Below are positions 35,343 through 44,721 of a stretch of DNA of 64,000 bases, in pieces (positions within the stretch are counted from its first letter, which is position 1; the number at the start of each line of letters is the position of its first letter). A program made the position numbers and the translations under genes. This DNA comes from Bin55 sp965205545 (GTDB lineage Bacteria; Pseudomonadota; Gammaproteobacteria; Pseudomonadales; Azotimanducaceae), in assembly GCA_965205545.1 (NCBI GenBank), contig OZ242170.1, forward strand, positions 2,418,001 to 2,482,000. The letters run 5' to 3'. The notes below the pieces were generated by a model. It made no database searches. It was given only the letters and a program-made list of their open reading frames with translations, and was not told the DNA's origin.

Positions 35343-36102
35343 GGTAGAGATTGAAAAGCTCTCAAAGCGCTTTGGCCGCAAGGTCGCCGTTGAGGAACTT
35401 GACCTGACCGTGCAGCCAGGCGAGATCCTTGGTTTCTTAGGCCCCAACGGCGCTGGAAAGAGCACCACGGTCAAGATATTGACCGGCATGCTCAAACCCT
35501 CGTCCGGTTCTGCAAGAATTTGCGGTCACGACGTAGTGGAAGACTCACTTGAGGCAAAGCGAAAGGTTGGCTTTGTACCGGAGAGCGGCGCCATCTACGA
35601 AGTAACAACGCCGAATGAGTATCTAGACTTGATTGCAACCCTTCACGACATCAATCGAGACCGGGCACGAGCAAGATCCACGGAACTTCTGCGACTCTTT
35701 GGACTTAGCGATCAATCGGAACAGCAGATGTTCGATTTTTCCAAAGGTATGAAGCAGAAGGTACTGCTGTGTTCTGCGTTGGTCACAGAGCCAGAAGTTC
35801 TATTGCTTGACGAACCACTTAACGGATTGGACGCGAATACCGTAAGCGTTGTAAAGGAACTGCTCCGTTCGCTGGCGAATGACGGTAGGACGATATTGTT
35901 TTGCTCTCACATTCTCGAGGTGGTCGAGCGACTTTGCACTCGAATAGTAATCATCGATCATGGACGGAAGATCACACAAGGAACCAGTGAGGAGATACGC
36001 GAGAACGAAAATGCGAAGACGCTAGAAGAGGCATTCGCCAAGATAACCGGGATTTCAGATCCGGCCTCGGTATCCAGCGACATCATGAGTGCTTTAAGGT
36101 AG
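35341..36102 (+). CDS. ABC transporter ATP-binding protein
   Basis: A 253-residue ABC ATPase. Walker A is GPNGAGKST near 36-44, the Q-loop and a divergent signature FSKGMKQKV near 137-145, and Walker B VLLLDEPLNGLD near 156-167, with a switch His in FCSHILEVVE. The pattern fits ABC-2-type exporters for drugs or lipids (CcmA/NatA-like). The membrane partner is the gene 68 bases downstream. The start lies in the CCATGG shared with a divergent ORF, so the promoter and ribosome site must overlap that ORF; only a weak AGAAG precedes the ATG. Confidence 0.9.
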   Translation: MVEIEKLSKRFGRKVAVEELDLTVQPGEILGFLGPNGAGKSTTVKILTGMLKPSSGSARICGHDVVEDSLEAKRKVGFVPESGAIYEVTTPNEYLDLIATLHDINRDRARARSTELLRLFGLSDQSEQQMFDFSKGMKQKVLLCSALVTEPEVLLLDEPLNGLDANTVSVVKELLRSLANDGRTILFCSHILEVVERLCTRIVIIDHGRKITQGTSEEIRENENAKTLEEAFAKITGISDPASVSSDIMSALR

Positions 36103-36170
36103 TCGCGCACTCACGATGGATCCAACCAGATTCAGCAACGGGGGACCGTATTGCATTGTTGTGCCAAGGC

Positions 36171-37829
36171 ATGAAGTTCGCAATTAGAGCCCTTGGAGGC
36201 AACTACGAGCATTGGCGAGTATTGCATTCGCTAGCTCGAAAGCAAGCTGCAACTGGGGTAAATGCTTGGATGACTCGCGGAATGGGACGTACGCGAAAAC
36301 GTTCGGGCACAACTGTATTCTTCTATGTGGTTATGGCGTTGATGTCAGTGAATACCTACTTTCTAACCACAGGATTAATGCAGGGATTTGAGCTTTTTCC
36401 AATTACTTCTACACTGATTACGTGTCAAATAACTTCAATGTTCGTTTTGGTGACGATATCCCAAGTATTCAATGAACTTTTTGTTTCAAATGACGATTAC
36501 AACAATTTGAGCTTTCGTCCAATCGACAGTAGAACATATTTCCTATCCAAGCTAACAGCGATAATCATACATTTATACATTGTTGCTGCAATCATGTGTA
36601 TACCTCCGACGTTAGCGTTACTTATTGATATTAAACCAATTGAGTGTTTTGGATATCTAGCCTCAAGTTTTTTCTTGCAAACATGCGTTACGTTATTGGC
36701 GCTGACTGGGTTTATGCACATTGCCAATAGGGCTATCGCCAAGGGAAAAGATCCCAAAATTGGCATTATTGGTGGAGTAGTCGCGTTTGGAATGATGATT
36801 CCTACTTTCTGGTTCTACTTTTTGCCAATAATTAACACCATGCAGTTTCCAACAGAAGTACCTATCTGGGCAGAGATTATTAATCCCTTTGCTTGGTATG
36901 CATCAATACCTGCGGTATTTCATGGTTCAATTTCTACGTCAACGGTGATTGGATCGCTTTTGGCTGCGACGGCAACGGTAGTGACCTATATCTACTTTAT
37001 GAGGTATTCGAAATTGGATCTCTTGGTGAGCGTACAGGCGAACCGTGACGAGGCCGCTACAGATAGTGATTATGCGAGGCCGAAGAAATCGATGGATTGG
37101 GATTTGTCGAGGCTACCGGCAGCGTTTCTACGGAATCATCCAATGTGGATTCTATTTTGGTCACATTTGCGTGCGAACAGAAAGTTCCGCACAACGATAT
37201 TTAGCCTAGCGTTCATTCTGGTGCTCCTCTTCGTAGCGCCACTGTACACGATTTTTGTGAGTGCTCCGGATGCTGGATCTTTCTCTGGCAGTTTGAGATT
37301 GCCTTATATGTTGCTGATGGCTTGCTGCCTTATGATGACGAAAGGACTCTTGCTCAGTTCGGAGTATCGGGCGTCATGGGCGTTGTTCACGGCGCCAGCG
37401 CGGCTAAAGGATCTACACGCTTTTTCTGATCGATTGATTCGTTATTTTGTCGCGATTCCCTATGTAGTGGTATTGTTTATTGTTTGTTGCATCTACAGCC
37501 TCACATCTTCGTGGTTTGATGCCTTTAAGCAGGTCGTGGTGTTTGGGCTGTTCCTGGACCTGGTATTGAAGGTAAAGGGTGGTATTGAGGTTAATGTGCC
37601 CTTTTCGCAGGGACCTGAAGCACTGGGAAAGTTCCTTGCACAATTCGCGACCGTGTTCGTCAGTATGTTTCTTGCAAGCGTTTGTAGCTTCTTGATTCCT
37701 CTCTGTACTGATCAGCTAGTCGGATTTGGTGCTTCAATCTTGGTGTTAGCCACTTTGAGTGGCGTAGCAAGCTTCTTTGTTCGGAAGCGTGTCAATAGAC
37801 GGGAGCGACTACTTGAATTCGTGGTGTAG
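36171..37829 (+). CDS. Multi-spanning membrane protein, likely ABC exporter permease
   Basis: A 552-residue integral membrane protein with about 12 predicted helices in two halves (roughly 50-290 and 320-545), separated by a charged cytosolic stretch (DEAATDSDYARPKKSMDWD). The sequence resembles no family I can name, but its size, topology and position after the ABC ATPase suggest it is the permease. The DNA is visibly richer in A and T than its neighbours, partly because of hydrophobic codons. A TTG at 36156 would add five residues; the ATG at 36171 has only a short AAGG site. The transported substrate is unknown. Confidence 0.75.
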   Translation: MKFAIRALGGNYEHWRVLHSLARKQAATGVNAWMTRGMGRTRKRSGTTVFFYVVMALMSVNTYFLTTGLMQGFELFPITSTLITCQITSMFVLVTISQVFNELFVSNDDYNNLSFRPIDSRTYFLSKLTAIIIHLYIVAAIMCIPPTLALLIDIKPIECFGYLASSFFLQTCVTLLALTGFMHIANRAIAKGKDPKIGIIGGVVAFGMMIPTFWFYFLPIINTMQFPTEVPIWAEIINPFAWYASIPAVFHGSISTSTVIGSLLAATATVVTYIYFMRYSKLDLLVSVQANRDEAATDSDYARPKKSMDWDLSRLPAAFLRNHPMWILFWSHLRANRKFRTTIFSLAFILVLLFVAPLYTIFVSAPDAGSFSGSLRLPYMLLMACCLMMTKGLLLSSEYRASWALFTAPARLKDLHAFSDRLIRYFVAIPYVVVLFIVCCIYSLTSSWFDAFKQVVVFGLFLDLVLKVKGGIEVNVPFSQGPEALGKFLAQFATVFVSMFLASVCSFLIPLCTDQLVGFGASILVLATLSGVASFFVRKRVNRRERLLEFVV

Positions 37830-37955
37830 GATTGCACGAGTGATTCCTACATGTACTTGCCTTACTAGGCATTAACATCGTTGTGCAAGCGAATTGGCAC
37901 ACCAATGGTCGAGAGTGCCAATGAGCTCGGTCTGGTGAAAGAGGAGGATATGGAC

Positions 37956-38765
37956 ATGGCGGAAGTCAAGTATGAAGACATAGCAGTTGAGCTTGACCGG
38001 TTTATTGGATCTATTGAGATTCGGCGTCCTCCACACAACTTCTTCGATGTTAGTCTCATAGAGCAGATTGCGAACGCCCTGAGCATGTTCGACGAAGAAC
38101 CCGATTGTCGTGTTGTCGTTCTCCAGTCGGAGGGTAAGTCCTTTTGTGCGGGTGCGAATTTTGGGTCGGGAAGCGGTGACGACTCTTCCAATAGGGAGGA
38201 GTTCACAGAGAGTGGATTTCGCCACCGCACTGGCTCCCTCTACGAAGAAGGGGTTCGCCTTTTTCGATCGAAGAAGCCCATCGTAGCTGCAATTCAAGGT
38301 GCGGCAATTGGAGGTGGACTGGGGCTTTCGCTCGTTGCCGACTTTCGTGTCGCCGCTCCCGAGGCGCGATTTGCCGCTAACTTCGTGAAGTTGGGCATAC
38401 ATCCCGGATTCGGCCTGACGGAAACGCTTCCACGACTCATTGGTTCACAGAAAGCGAACGAGTTGTTCTTCACGGGAAGACGAGTCAAGGGAGAGGAAGC
38501 GTTGGAGATGGGATTGGTGGACAGATTGGTTCCGCTGGAAAGACTGCTCGAGGAAGCACGCTCGTTTGCAGCTGAAATTGCTGAGAATGCGCCTCTGGCG
38601 ATCTTGTCTGTGCGAGCAACCACGAGGCTGGGTCTTGCAGAAGCAGTTGAGAAGGCGACTTCACACGAACTCAAGGAACAACAAAGGTTGCGGGGCACAC
38701 GAGATGCTGAAGAAGGCATACGTGCGGTGGCGGAGCGTAGACCAGGGAAATTTATAGGAGAGTAG
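37956..38765 (+). CDS. Crotonase-family protein lacking both catalytic glutamates
   Basis: A 269-residue crotonase. CoA-binding and oxyanion segments are present (KSFCAGANFGSG and GAAIGGGLGLSLVADF), and IHPGFGLTETLPRLIG is typical. At the first catalytic glutamate position there is Gly (GGGLGL), and at the second Phe (AANFVKLG), so hydration is unlikely; other crotonase chemistry such as isomerisation, thioester hydrolysis or decarboxylation is possible. The start is fixed by GAGGAGG at 37941-37947, eight bases before this ATG; the longer frame begins at 37881. It lies in tandem 115 bases before an SDR gene. Confidence 0.82.
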   Translation: MAEVKYEDIAVELDRFIGSIEIRRPPHNFFDVSLIEQIANALSMFDEEPDCRVVVLQSEGKSFCAGANFGSGSGDDSSNREEFTESGFRHRTGSLYEEGVRLFRSKKPIVAAIQGAAIGGGLGLSLVADFRVAAPEARFAANFVKLGIHPGFGLTETLPRLIGSQKANELFFTGRRVKGEEALEMGLVDRLVPLERLLEEARSFAAEIAENAPLAILSVRATTRLGLAEAVEKATSHELKEQQRLRGTRDAEEGIRAVAERRPGKFIGE

Positions 38766-38880
38766 GCCTCTTTTCGAGTGGCCTTCACCCCATTGTGCAG
38801 GAGCGTTCGGATTGAGTCGGCCGAATCTAGACTTCAATGCCAGTGATGCGCTAGCCCAATCTAGGCTTTAGTTGTAGAGA

Positions 38881-39558
38881 ATGAGCGAAATGACTGAATT
38901 TCAAGACAAGTCCGTTGTTGTTACAGGTGTTGCCGGGGCACTGGGGCAAGCCGTGGCAGCCGCCTTTCATAGAGAAGGAGCTCGTGTTGTTGGCGTAGAC
39001 ATATTGGAGACCCATGCCGATTTCAAGACGTTAACCTGCGATCTGATCGACTTCGAGAGAGCAAAGGAAACGGTCGCAGAAATAGGACGAATCGATGTGC
39101 TGGCAAACATCGCGGGAGGCTTTACCATGGGCGACACAGTCGCGACCACGTCCGACGATACTTGGGACTTCATGATGAATCTCAATGTACGAACGGTGCT
39201 CAACATGACGCGAGCCGTGGTGCCGGTGATGCAATCCAATCGAGGTGGCAAGATCGTGAACATTGGTGCTCGCAATGGATTGCGCGGGGTAGGCAACATG
39301 GCTGCATACTCGGCGTCGAAGAGTGCTGTCATTCGTCTCACGGAGAGTTTGGCTGAGGAACTGAAGCACGACAACATCAACGTCAATTGCATATTGCCAA
39401 GCATCATCGATACACCGCGCAATCGCGAGGACATGCCCAAGGCGGATTTCAGCAGTTGGGTTTCGACGTCAGCGATGGCACGAGTCGTGTTGTTTTTGGC
39501 GTCGAGCGCAGCGGACCCGATTCACGGCGCCGCTCTTCCCGTCGAGGGATTGGCGTAG
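38881..39558 (+). CDS. Short-chain dehydrogenase/reductase
   Basis: A 225-residue classical SDR. The NAD(P)-binding glycine motif is TGVAGALGQ, an acidic residue ends the second strand (GVDI), favouring NAD, the NIAGG motif is present, and the catalytic Tyr and Lys lie in YSASKSAV. The usual catalytic Ser is replaced in this stretch (NIGARNG), as in the small group of dihydropteridine-reductase-like members. The start is ATG. It follows the crotonase gene with no terminator and converges, ten bases away, on a flavin reductase gene. Substrate unknown. Confidence 0.85.
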   Translation: MSEMTEFQDKSVVVTGVAGALGQAVAAAFHREGARVVGVDILETHADFKTLTCDLIDFERAKETVAEIGRIDVLANIAGGFTMGDTVATTSDDTWDFMMNLNVRTVLNMTRAVVPVMQSNRGGKIVNIGARNGLRGVGNMAAYSASKSAVIRLTESLAEELKHDNINVNCILPSIIDTPRNREDMPKADFSSWVSTSAMARVVLFLASSAADPIHGAALPVEGLA

Positions 39559-39567
39559 GCTGAGAAA

Positions 39568-40074
39568 TCACTCTTCGTCGTTGGGACGTTCCAGAAATGT
39601 CCCGTATTTGCCACGCATGTAGACGAGCGGTTTGTCACTCTCTCGGCATACGCGCAAGTCGTTCACGTTCGATACGACAATCGTGTGGTCTCCGGCGTCG
39701 TGTTCGGTTCTCAGTGAACAGTCGAGGAAAGCTATGTTGTTTTCGAGGATGGGTGCGCCACTATTCGGAGACGCATGCCATTCGACATCTGGAACCGAAC
39801 CGATTTCTGCGAACGCATCACTTAGGACATCGTGCTCGGCACCTAGAATATTGATTCCATAATGCCCTATCGAACGAATGCGAGGCCAGCTTGTGCTGGT
39901 TTTCTGAGGGCAGAAGAGCACTAACGGCGGACTGAGTGACAGAGAAACGAAAGACTGTGCGGAAAACCCCACCAACATGCTGCGCTCCACCCCTGTGACA
40001 ACGACTACGCCAGTTGCAAACTGACTCATCGCATGGCGAAGATCGTCTACATCGAAGGAATTAGGCTGTGTCAA
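39568..40074 (-). CDS. Flavin reductase family protein
   Basis: A 168-residue FMN-binding split-barrel reductase, like the small components of two-component flavin monooxygenases (HpaC, NtaB). Evidence: QFATGVVVVTG, GFSAQSFVSLSLSPPLVLFC and FAEIGSVPDVEW. It would reduce free FMN with NAD(P)H. No large monooxygenase partner lies next to it. The TTG start has no strong site; a later ATG (residue 15) would remove the conserved first helix. A thioesterase gene precedes it by 39 bases on the same strand. Confidence 0.86.
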   Translation of the reverse strand: MTQPNSFDVDDLRHAMSQFATGVVVVTGVERSMLVGFSAQSFVSLSLSPPLVLFCPQKTSTSWPRIRSIGHYGINILGAEHDVLSDAFAEIGSVPDVEWHASPNSGAPILENNIAFLDCSLRTEHDAGDHTIVVSNVNDLRVCRESDKPLVYMRGKYGTFLERPNDEE

Positions 40075-40113
40075 TGGAAATTACTTTGTCTTCTCAGAGC
40101 GCGAGCTGCTGGG

Positions 40114-40527
40114 TCACGTTTCTAGCTTAGCTTGTACAACGAATCGAGCGGTTGAGGAAGCGATCAGCTCATTGTCGGATTCTCTCCTAGCGTCTCCCTC
40201 GATGATTGCCAAGCTGCCTCTTCGCTTGACAAGTCGGCCACTCAACAGCACCTTTTCGTTCATTCCGAGGGGCGAATGAAAACGAACATCCGCCTTGGCG
40301 GTCACGCAGACCTCGCCGCGGAGAAACAGCAGGTTTGCCATGACGTCATCTAGTAGACAGAATAGGATGCCGCCATGCGTTACACCGTCATATCCCATGA
40401 ATTCCTTTGACGAGGTCCACTCGGCACGACAAACGTCATTGTGGTCCAAGCGAAAACGAACCTTCAAACCTGATTCATTGGAAGGACCGCACACAAAGCA
40501 ACGATTTGCTGACGATTCCAGCAACAC
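40114..40527 (-). CDS. Hot-dog thioesterase, PaaI-like
   Basis: A 137-residue single hot-dog protein. CFVCGPSNESGLKVRF at the N-terminus and YDGVTHGGILFCLLDDVMA are typical of 4HBT/PaaI acyl-CoA thioesterases, with Asp in LLDDV as the likely catalytic acid. It would hydrolyse a medium or aromatic acyl-CoA. The GTG start gives the family's usual N-terminal Cys motif. It is co-oriented with the flavin reductase gene 39 bases away, so they may be an operon, and is divergent from the Nudix gene with only 21 bases between. Confidence 0.82.
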   Translation of the reverse strand: MLLESSANRCFVCGPSNESGLKVRFRLDHNDVCRAEWTSSKEFMGYDGVTHGGILFCLLDDVMANLLFLRGEVCVTAKADVRFHSPLGMNEKVLLSGRLVKRRGSLAIIEGDARRESDNELIASSTARFVVQAKLET

Positions 40528-40548
40528 GCGACAACCTTAGGAAACACG

Positions 40549-41184
40549 ATGAGCAGCGTCGCTAATGATATGCATTCAACTAAATTTCGCTTCATTCGAG
40601 ATCAGCTGATCAAGCATGCTCCGGAAGAAACACAGTTCGGACCAAACATCAGACAAGCCGCTGTGGCTGTCATAGTCCGGGAATTCACCGATACGCTGGA
40701 TGTGCTGTTCATAAAGCGAGCAATGGCGGGAGGCGACCCTTGGTCCGGTCAAATGGCATTTCCTGGTGGTCATTTGGAACCCCATGATGAGTCTTTGCTG
40801 GTAGCGGCAATGCGGGAGACTTTTGAAGAAACCGGGGTTCGACTATCCGAGAATCAGTACCTGGGCCGATTGAATCATCAACGCCCGGCAAGTCGTACTG
40901 GCGGTCAACAGTTGTTCGTGATGCCATTTGTATTTGGAGTCCTGGGAGATCCAGAAATACAAACCAATCACGAAGTCGAAGCCGTCGTTTGGGGATCTTT
41001 GCCGCAAATGATGGACGGGTCGTTGCACGCAACCGAAGCCCGTTCGTTCGCGGCTTCCTCGGCAATCTTCAACGGCTATCGATTGGGAAGCGACAGGTTT
41101 GTCTGGGGGCTTACCTACCGCACGCTTCAAGAATTCTTTTCTGTCCTAGACCCGCACTACCAAGTACCTGACGATCCAATCTAA
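40549..41184 (+). CDS. Nudix CoA pyrophosphatase
   Basis: A 211-residue Nudix hydrolase. The Nudix box runs from GGHLEPHD to REtfEETG (GHLEPHDESLLVAAMRET, residues about 80-97), and the upstream WSGQMAFPGG matches the NuCoA signature of CoA and acyl-CoA pyrophosphatases (NudL group). This enzyme would cleave CoA derivatives to 4-phosphopantetheine products and 3',5'-ADP. The gene is divergent from the thioesterase gene. Confidence 0.88.
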   Translation: MSSVANDMHSTKFRFIRDQLIKHAPEETQFGPNIRQAAVAVIVREFTDTLDVLFIKRAMAGGDPWSGQMAFPGGHLEPHDESLLVAAMRETFEETGVRLSENQYLGRLNHQRPASRTGGQQLFVMPFVFGVLGDPEIQTNHEVEAVVWGSLPQMMDGSLHATEARSFAASSAIFNGYRLGSDRFVWGLTYRTLQEFFSVLDPHYQVPDDPI

Positions 41185-41272
41185 CTACCACGGGTCTAGC
41201 CGAGGAAGGCGTGCACAATCAGTCCATTGGACACGATGGGGATCCACGACCACAGGAGTTTGAAACACTCCT

Positions 41273-41923
41273 TCATTGACTCGCCATTCGAGCTAGTGGT
41301 GCGATGTCGCAACTCACACCCGTACCCCCAAGCCCACAATAACCATTGGGGACCTTAGCTAAGTACTGTTGGTGATAGTGTTCGGCAAAGTAATAATGCG
41401 CGGCAGATTCGATTTCGGTAGTTATTTTTCCGTATCCGGCCTCGTCTAGCCTCTTTTGAAACAATTCGCTTGAGGCCGTTGCCAGCGAGCGCTGCTCGTC
41501 GTCTGTGCAGTAGATTGCGGAGCGATACTGCGTTCCTACGTCGTTTCCTTGACGCATGCCTTGAGTAGGATCGTGACCCTCCCAGAACGTCCTTAGAATG
41601 TCTGGGTAGGAGAGCACTTTGGGATCCCAGACCACCTTGACGACTTCGACATGCCCGGTTCTCCCAGAACAGACATCTTCGTATGTTGGGTTCTTTGTCA
41701 ATCCGCCCATGTAGCCCACGGACGTGCTATACACACCGTCCAACATCCAATATTTTCGTTCTGCACCCCAGAAGCATCCCATTCCTACAACTACTTGCTG
41801 CATGTAACTGGGAAACGGGCCTTCCAAGGGATTGCCATTTACGAAATGTCGAGCCGGAACGTGCATGGGTTCATTGCGGTCAGGGAGCACCTCCGACGAT
41901 GTGGGCATTTTGAGCTTGAACAT
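41273..41923 (-). CDS. msrA: Peptide methionine sulfoxide reductase MsrA
   Basis: Reduces methionine-S-sulfoxide in proteins. The catalytic Cys50 is in VVVGMGCFWGAER, followed by GVYSTSVGYMGG and the FWEGHDPTQGMRQGND block. The resolving cysteine lies in the C-terminal NGYCGLGGTGVSC. The 216 residues match the E. coli-type length. It has its own start (ATG) and is divergent from the lipoprotein gene across about 70 bases. No msrB gene is nearby. Confidence 0.95.
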   Translation of the reverse strand: MFKLKMPTSSEVLPDRNEPMHVPARHFVNGNPLEGPFPSYMQQVVVGMGCFWGAERKYWMLDGVYSTSVGYMGGLTKNPTYEDVCSGRTGHVEVVKVVWDPKVLSYPDILRTFWEGHDPTQGMRQGNDVGTQYRSAIYCTDDEQRSLATASSELFQKRLDEAGYGKITTEIESAAHYYFAEHYHQQYLAKVPNGYCGLGGTGVSCDIAPLARMASQ

Positions 41924-41994
41924 CTTTTCTACTCACTCTTTGGTGCTGAATATTTTAGAACCATTCCCAAGGGGGTATAGGCTACACTGTATCA

Positions 41995-43656
41995 ATGGCG
42001 AAGATTTGTAGCGTTTCCATTGTTGCCGCCTTTGTTCTCGCGGGCTGCACTACAGTAACCGAGATTCCACCACTTGCGTATCCGGAGCAAGTCCTGCGGG
42101 CTAAGACCGAGGACGTCGTTGATGTTGCCGCGTTAGCAGACTCGTTCATAGAGGAGCAAATGAGTGCAGAACTCCTCCAGGAACTTGCACAGTTTGAGCT
42201 CGAAACTCGCGCCTTCAGCGATCGGAAGTTGCCTCTTGGACCCTTGGGTACGGCCATACTTGATCGTTGCTACATAAGCTTGGTCGGGCACACGGCAATG
42301 GCCGAGTTCTACGAGTATCTTGGCGAAAAACAGGCGACCATGCATCGCGATTGGATCACCTCTATCAAGCGATATATTGCCGAGGATCGCGAAGGTACGC
42401 GAGAAGACCCCTACAGAGCGTTTACAAAACCGCAATCTGAAGCCTTTGTTGAAAGCGGGGGCGGTCGTCTCATCGGCTCGTACTATGACAGCGTGCCTGA
42501 GACTCCCCTGCTGCTTGCGGTTCTTGTTGCGAAGGACAGTACTAAATCCGATACGGTGTACTTTGATTTCAGCGCGACTTTTGACGAACTCGCCTCGCTG
42601 GTTAACGTGCCGGAAGAGTCGGACGAAGCTGATAGACGTAACTACGTAATGTACTTTCTGGCTAGCCAAGGCGATTCAGCGGCACAAGCCAGTATGGGCT
42701 CGTTGCTTGCGCAGTTAGGACGCACTCAGGAAGCGCGACGGTGGCTGAACGCTGCAATACGCGGAGGCAACGCGTATGCCCATTTGATATCTGCTCGAAT
42801 GTACGTGGCAAGAGCGAGTCGTGGGCGAGAATCAAGCAGATCCACGTTTTTGACGTGGGCACACGGTCATTACAACAGTGCTGTGGAAGCTGGTTTGGAC
42901 CCTGCATTGCGCGAGCTGGGCAGGCTTCTTATTCAAGGCGATTTTGGTGACAAGGCTGTTGAAGAAGGCATTGCCTACTTGGAACGAGCGGCACAACAAC
43001 ACGACGTTCCCGCCTTGATCTCATTGGCGAGAATGGCTTACGGCGGGCAATTCCAAGGCAAGCCGGACTTCGAACGTGCTGCGACGTTCTATGAAAAGGC
43101 AGCACGAATCGGTGACCCGCCTGTGCGAGTCGAGTACTTTCGTTTTCTCACCGATGCAAACACTGGACTAGGAGCCACACGTCAGTCGTTAGATTGGCTA
43201 GAAGAAGCTGCTGACTCAGGAAGCGCCGAAGCCATGATCGAGATTGGCAATTGCCATGCTCGTGGATGCTTGGAAAAACCTAACTACAGGAAAGCAAAGT
43301 CTTGGTATCGCCGAGCGGTGAGAGCGGCGTCGGAAAACCCCAATGTCGTCAACGAAGTTGCCTGGACTATGACCGTTTCCCACATAGATTCTTTGCGGAG
43401 TCCCCGTTATGCGCGCCGCATCATGGACCAAATGATGGAGAACAGCGAATCGGCCCGCCAACAACCGGAATTTCTCGACACATGGGCAGCAGCCTACGCA
43501 GCAACGGGCGATTTCGAGAAGGCGGTCGAATTGCAGAATCAAGCTCTGCGAGTGGCCCAATCGAATCGTACGTTGCCGCAGGAACACCTTGAAGCCATAA
43601 AGGAGCATTTGGAAAGTTTCAGCAAAGGTGAGGCCGTTCTAAAACCCATACCCTGA
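41995..43656 (+). CDS. Sel1/TPR-repeat lipoprotein
   Basis: A 553-residue lipoprotein. The signal sequence ends in the lipobox VLAGC (Cys18). The first 200 residues are not recognised. From about residue 225 there are Sel1-like repeats: GDSAAQASMGSLLAQLG, HDVPALISLARMAYGG, and GSAEAMIEIGNCHARG, followed by a TPR-like end (GDFEKAVELQNQALRVAQ). Such proteins act as scaffolds or stress-response receptors, but the role cannot be inferred here. The next gene starts 17 bases after the stop, so the two may be co-transcribed. Confidence 0.8.
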   Translation: MAKICSVSIVAAFVLAGCTTVTEIPPLAYPEQVLRAKTEDVVDVAALADSFIEEQMSAELLQELAQFELETRAFSDRKLPLGPLGTAILDRCYISLVGHTAMAEFYEYLGEKQATMHRDWITSIKRYIAEDREGTREDPYRAFTKPQSEAFVESGGGRLIGSYYDSVPETPLLLAVLVAKDSTKSDTVYFDFSATFDELASLVNVPEESDEADRRNYVMYFLASQGDSAAQASMGSLLAQLGRTQEARRWLNAAIRGGNAYAHLISARMYVARASRGRESSRSTFLTWAHGHYNSAVEAGLDPALRELGRLLIQGDFGDKAVEEGIAYLERAAQQHDVPALISLARMAYGGQFQGKPDFERAATFYEKAARIGDPPVRVEYFRFLTDANTGLGATRQSLDWLEEAADSGSAEAMIEIGNCHARGCLEKPNYRKAKSWYRRAVRAASENPNVVNEVAWTMTVSHIDSLRSPRYARRIMDQMMENSESARQQPEFLDTWAAAYAATGDFEKAVELQNQALRVAQSNRTLPQEHLEAIKEHLESFSKGEAVLKPIP

Positions 43657-43672
43657 ACTTGTTGATTCGCCA

Positions 43673-44707
43673 TTGAACCAGGACGAAACCAGCGACCTTC
43701 TGTCGTTGCTGCGCGATGAGACACCAATCGTCGACGTGCGTGCGCCAGCCGAATTCGACCAAGGCGCAATAGCGTCTGCGGTAAACATTCCAATTCTCGA
43801 CGATGCCGAACGAGAAAGCGTTGGGTTGGCCTACAAGCACAACGGGCGCGATGCTGCCGTTACAAAGGGAAACCAGCTGGTTCACGGAGGGGTCAAGACT
43901 GAACGCATCGCTCGTTGGCAGGAATTCGTTGCGGAGCATCCTAACGCTGTCTTGTGTTGCTGGAGAGGTGGCATGAGGTCACAGCTGGCACAAGCGTGGT
44001 TGGCGGAAGCGGGAATGCATGTTCCACGGGTTGCAGGAGGAACTAAAGCGCTTAGACAGTGTTGTCTACAAGTTCTTGAAGAAGCTCAATCTCGAAAATT
44101 TGTGGTATTGGCGGGCCGTACCGGAAGCGGAAAGACGAGCTTGCTGCGGTCACTAAATCACACATTAGATCTTGAAGGACTAGCTAATCACAGGGGTTCT
44201 GCGTTCGGCGCTTTGTCTTCACCTCAGCCGAAGCCAATCTCCTTTGAGTTCGCACTGGCCAACCTGTTGTTGAACATGGATGCTAGTAGGGCAATCTTGA
44301 TTGAGGACGAAAGTCCAATGATTGGCAGGCTGCGTGTTCCGCAATCCATAGTTTCGGGAATGTCCAAGGCACCAATCGCATTGCTAACAGTCTCACGCGA
44401 AAAACGCGTAATGCTCACCTACGAATCGTATGTAGCGGGTACTCCAGGCGACGAGCTTCGCGCGAATTTGAGCAAGATTCGGAAGCGTCTTGGCGACGTT
44501 CGCTACAAGGAGGTTCTTTCTTACCTCGAGATGGCATTGCAACAGGGCAACGAGCAGGACCACCACAAATGGATTGGATTGTTGCTCGATTACTACTACG
44601 ATCCGATGTACGACTATCAACTAGCCAACAAGACTTCACGAATCGAATTTGAGGGAAACGAATCGGCGGTAAGGTCGTACCTAGAGAGAAACTACGGTAT
44701 TCATTGA
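43673..44707 (+). CDS. mnmH: tRNA 2-selenouridine synthase
   Basis: Converts 2-thiouridine to 2-selenouridine at the tRNA wobble position, via a geranylated intermediate, using selenophosphate. The rhodanese domain (1-130) has the catalytic Cys96 in VLCCWRGGMRSQ, and the P-loop domain has GRTGSGKTS at about 148-156. The TTG start lies 17 bases after the lipoprotein stop. The 344 residues fit the family. This implies that the host has selenophosphate synthetase (SelD), which is not in this window. It is an established family, so the product name is secure. Confidence 0.93.
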   Translation: MNQDETSDLLSLLRDETPIVDVRAPAEFDQGAIASAVNIPILDDAERESVGLAYKHNGRDAAVTKGNQLVHGGVKTERIARWQEFVAEHPNAVLCCWRGGMRSQLAQAWLAEAGMHVPRVAGGTKALRQCCLQVLEEAQSRKFVVLAGRTGSGKTSLLRSLNHTLDLEGLANHRGSAFGALSSPQPKPISFEFALANLLLNMDASRAILIEDESPMIGRLRVPQSIVSGMSKAPIALLTVSREKRVMLTYESYVAGTPGDELRANLSKIRKRLGDVRYKEVLSYLEMALQQGNEQDHHKWIGLLLDYYYDPMYDYQLANKTSRIEFEGNESAVRSYLERNYGIH

Positions 44708-44721
44708 CTCTTGAACGGAGC

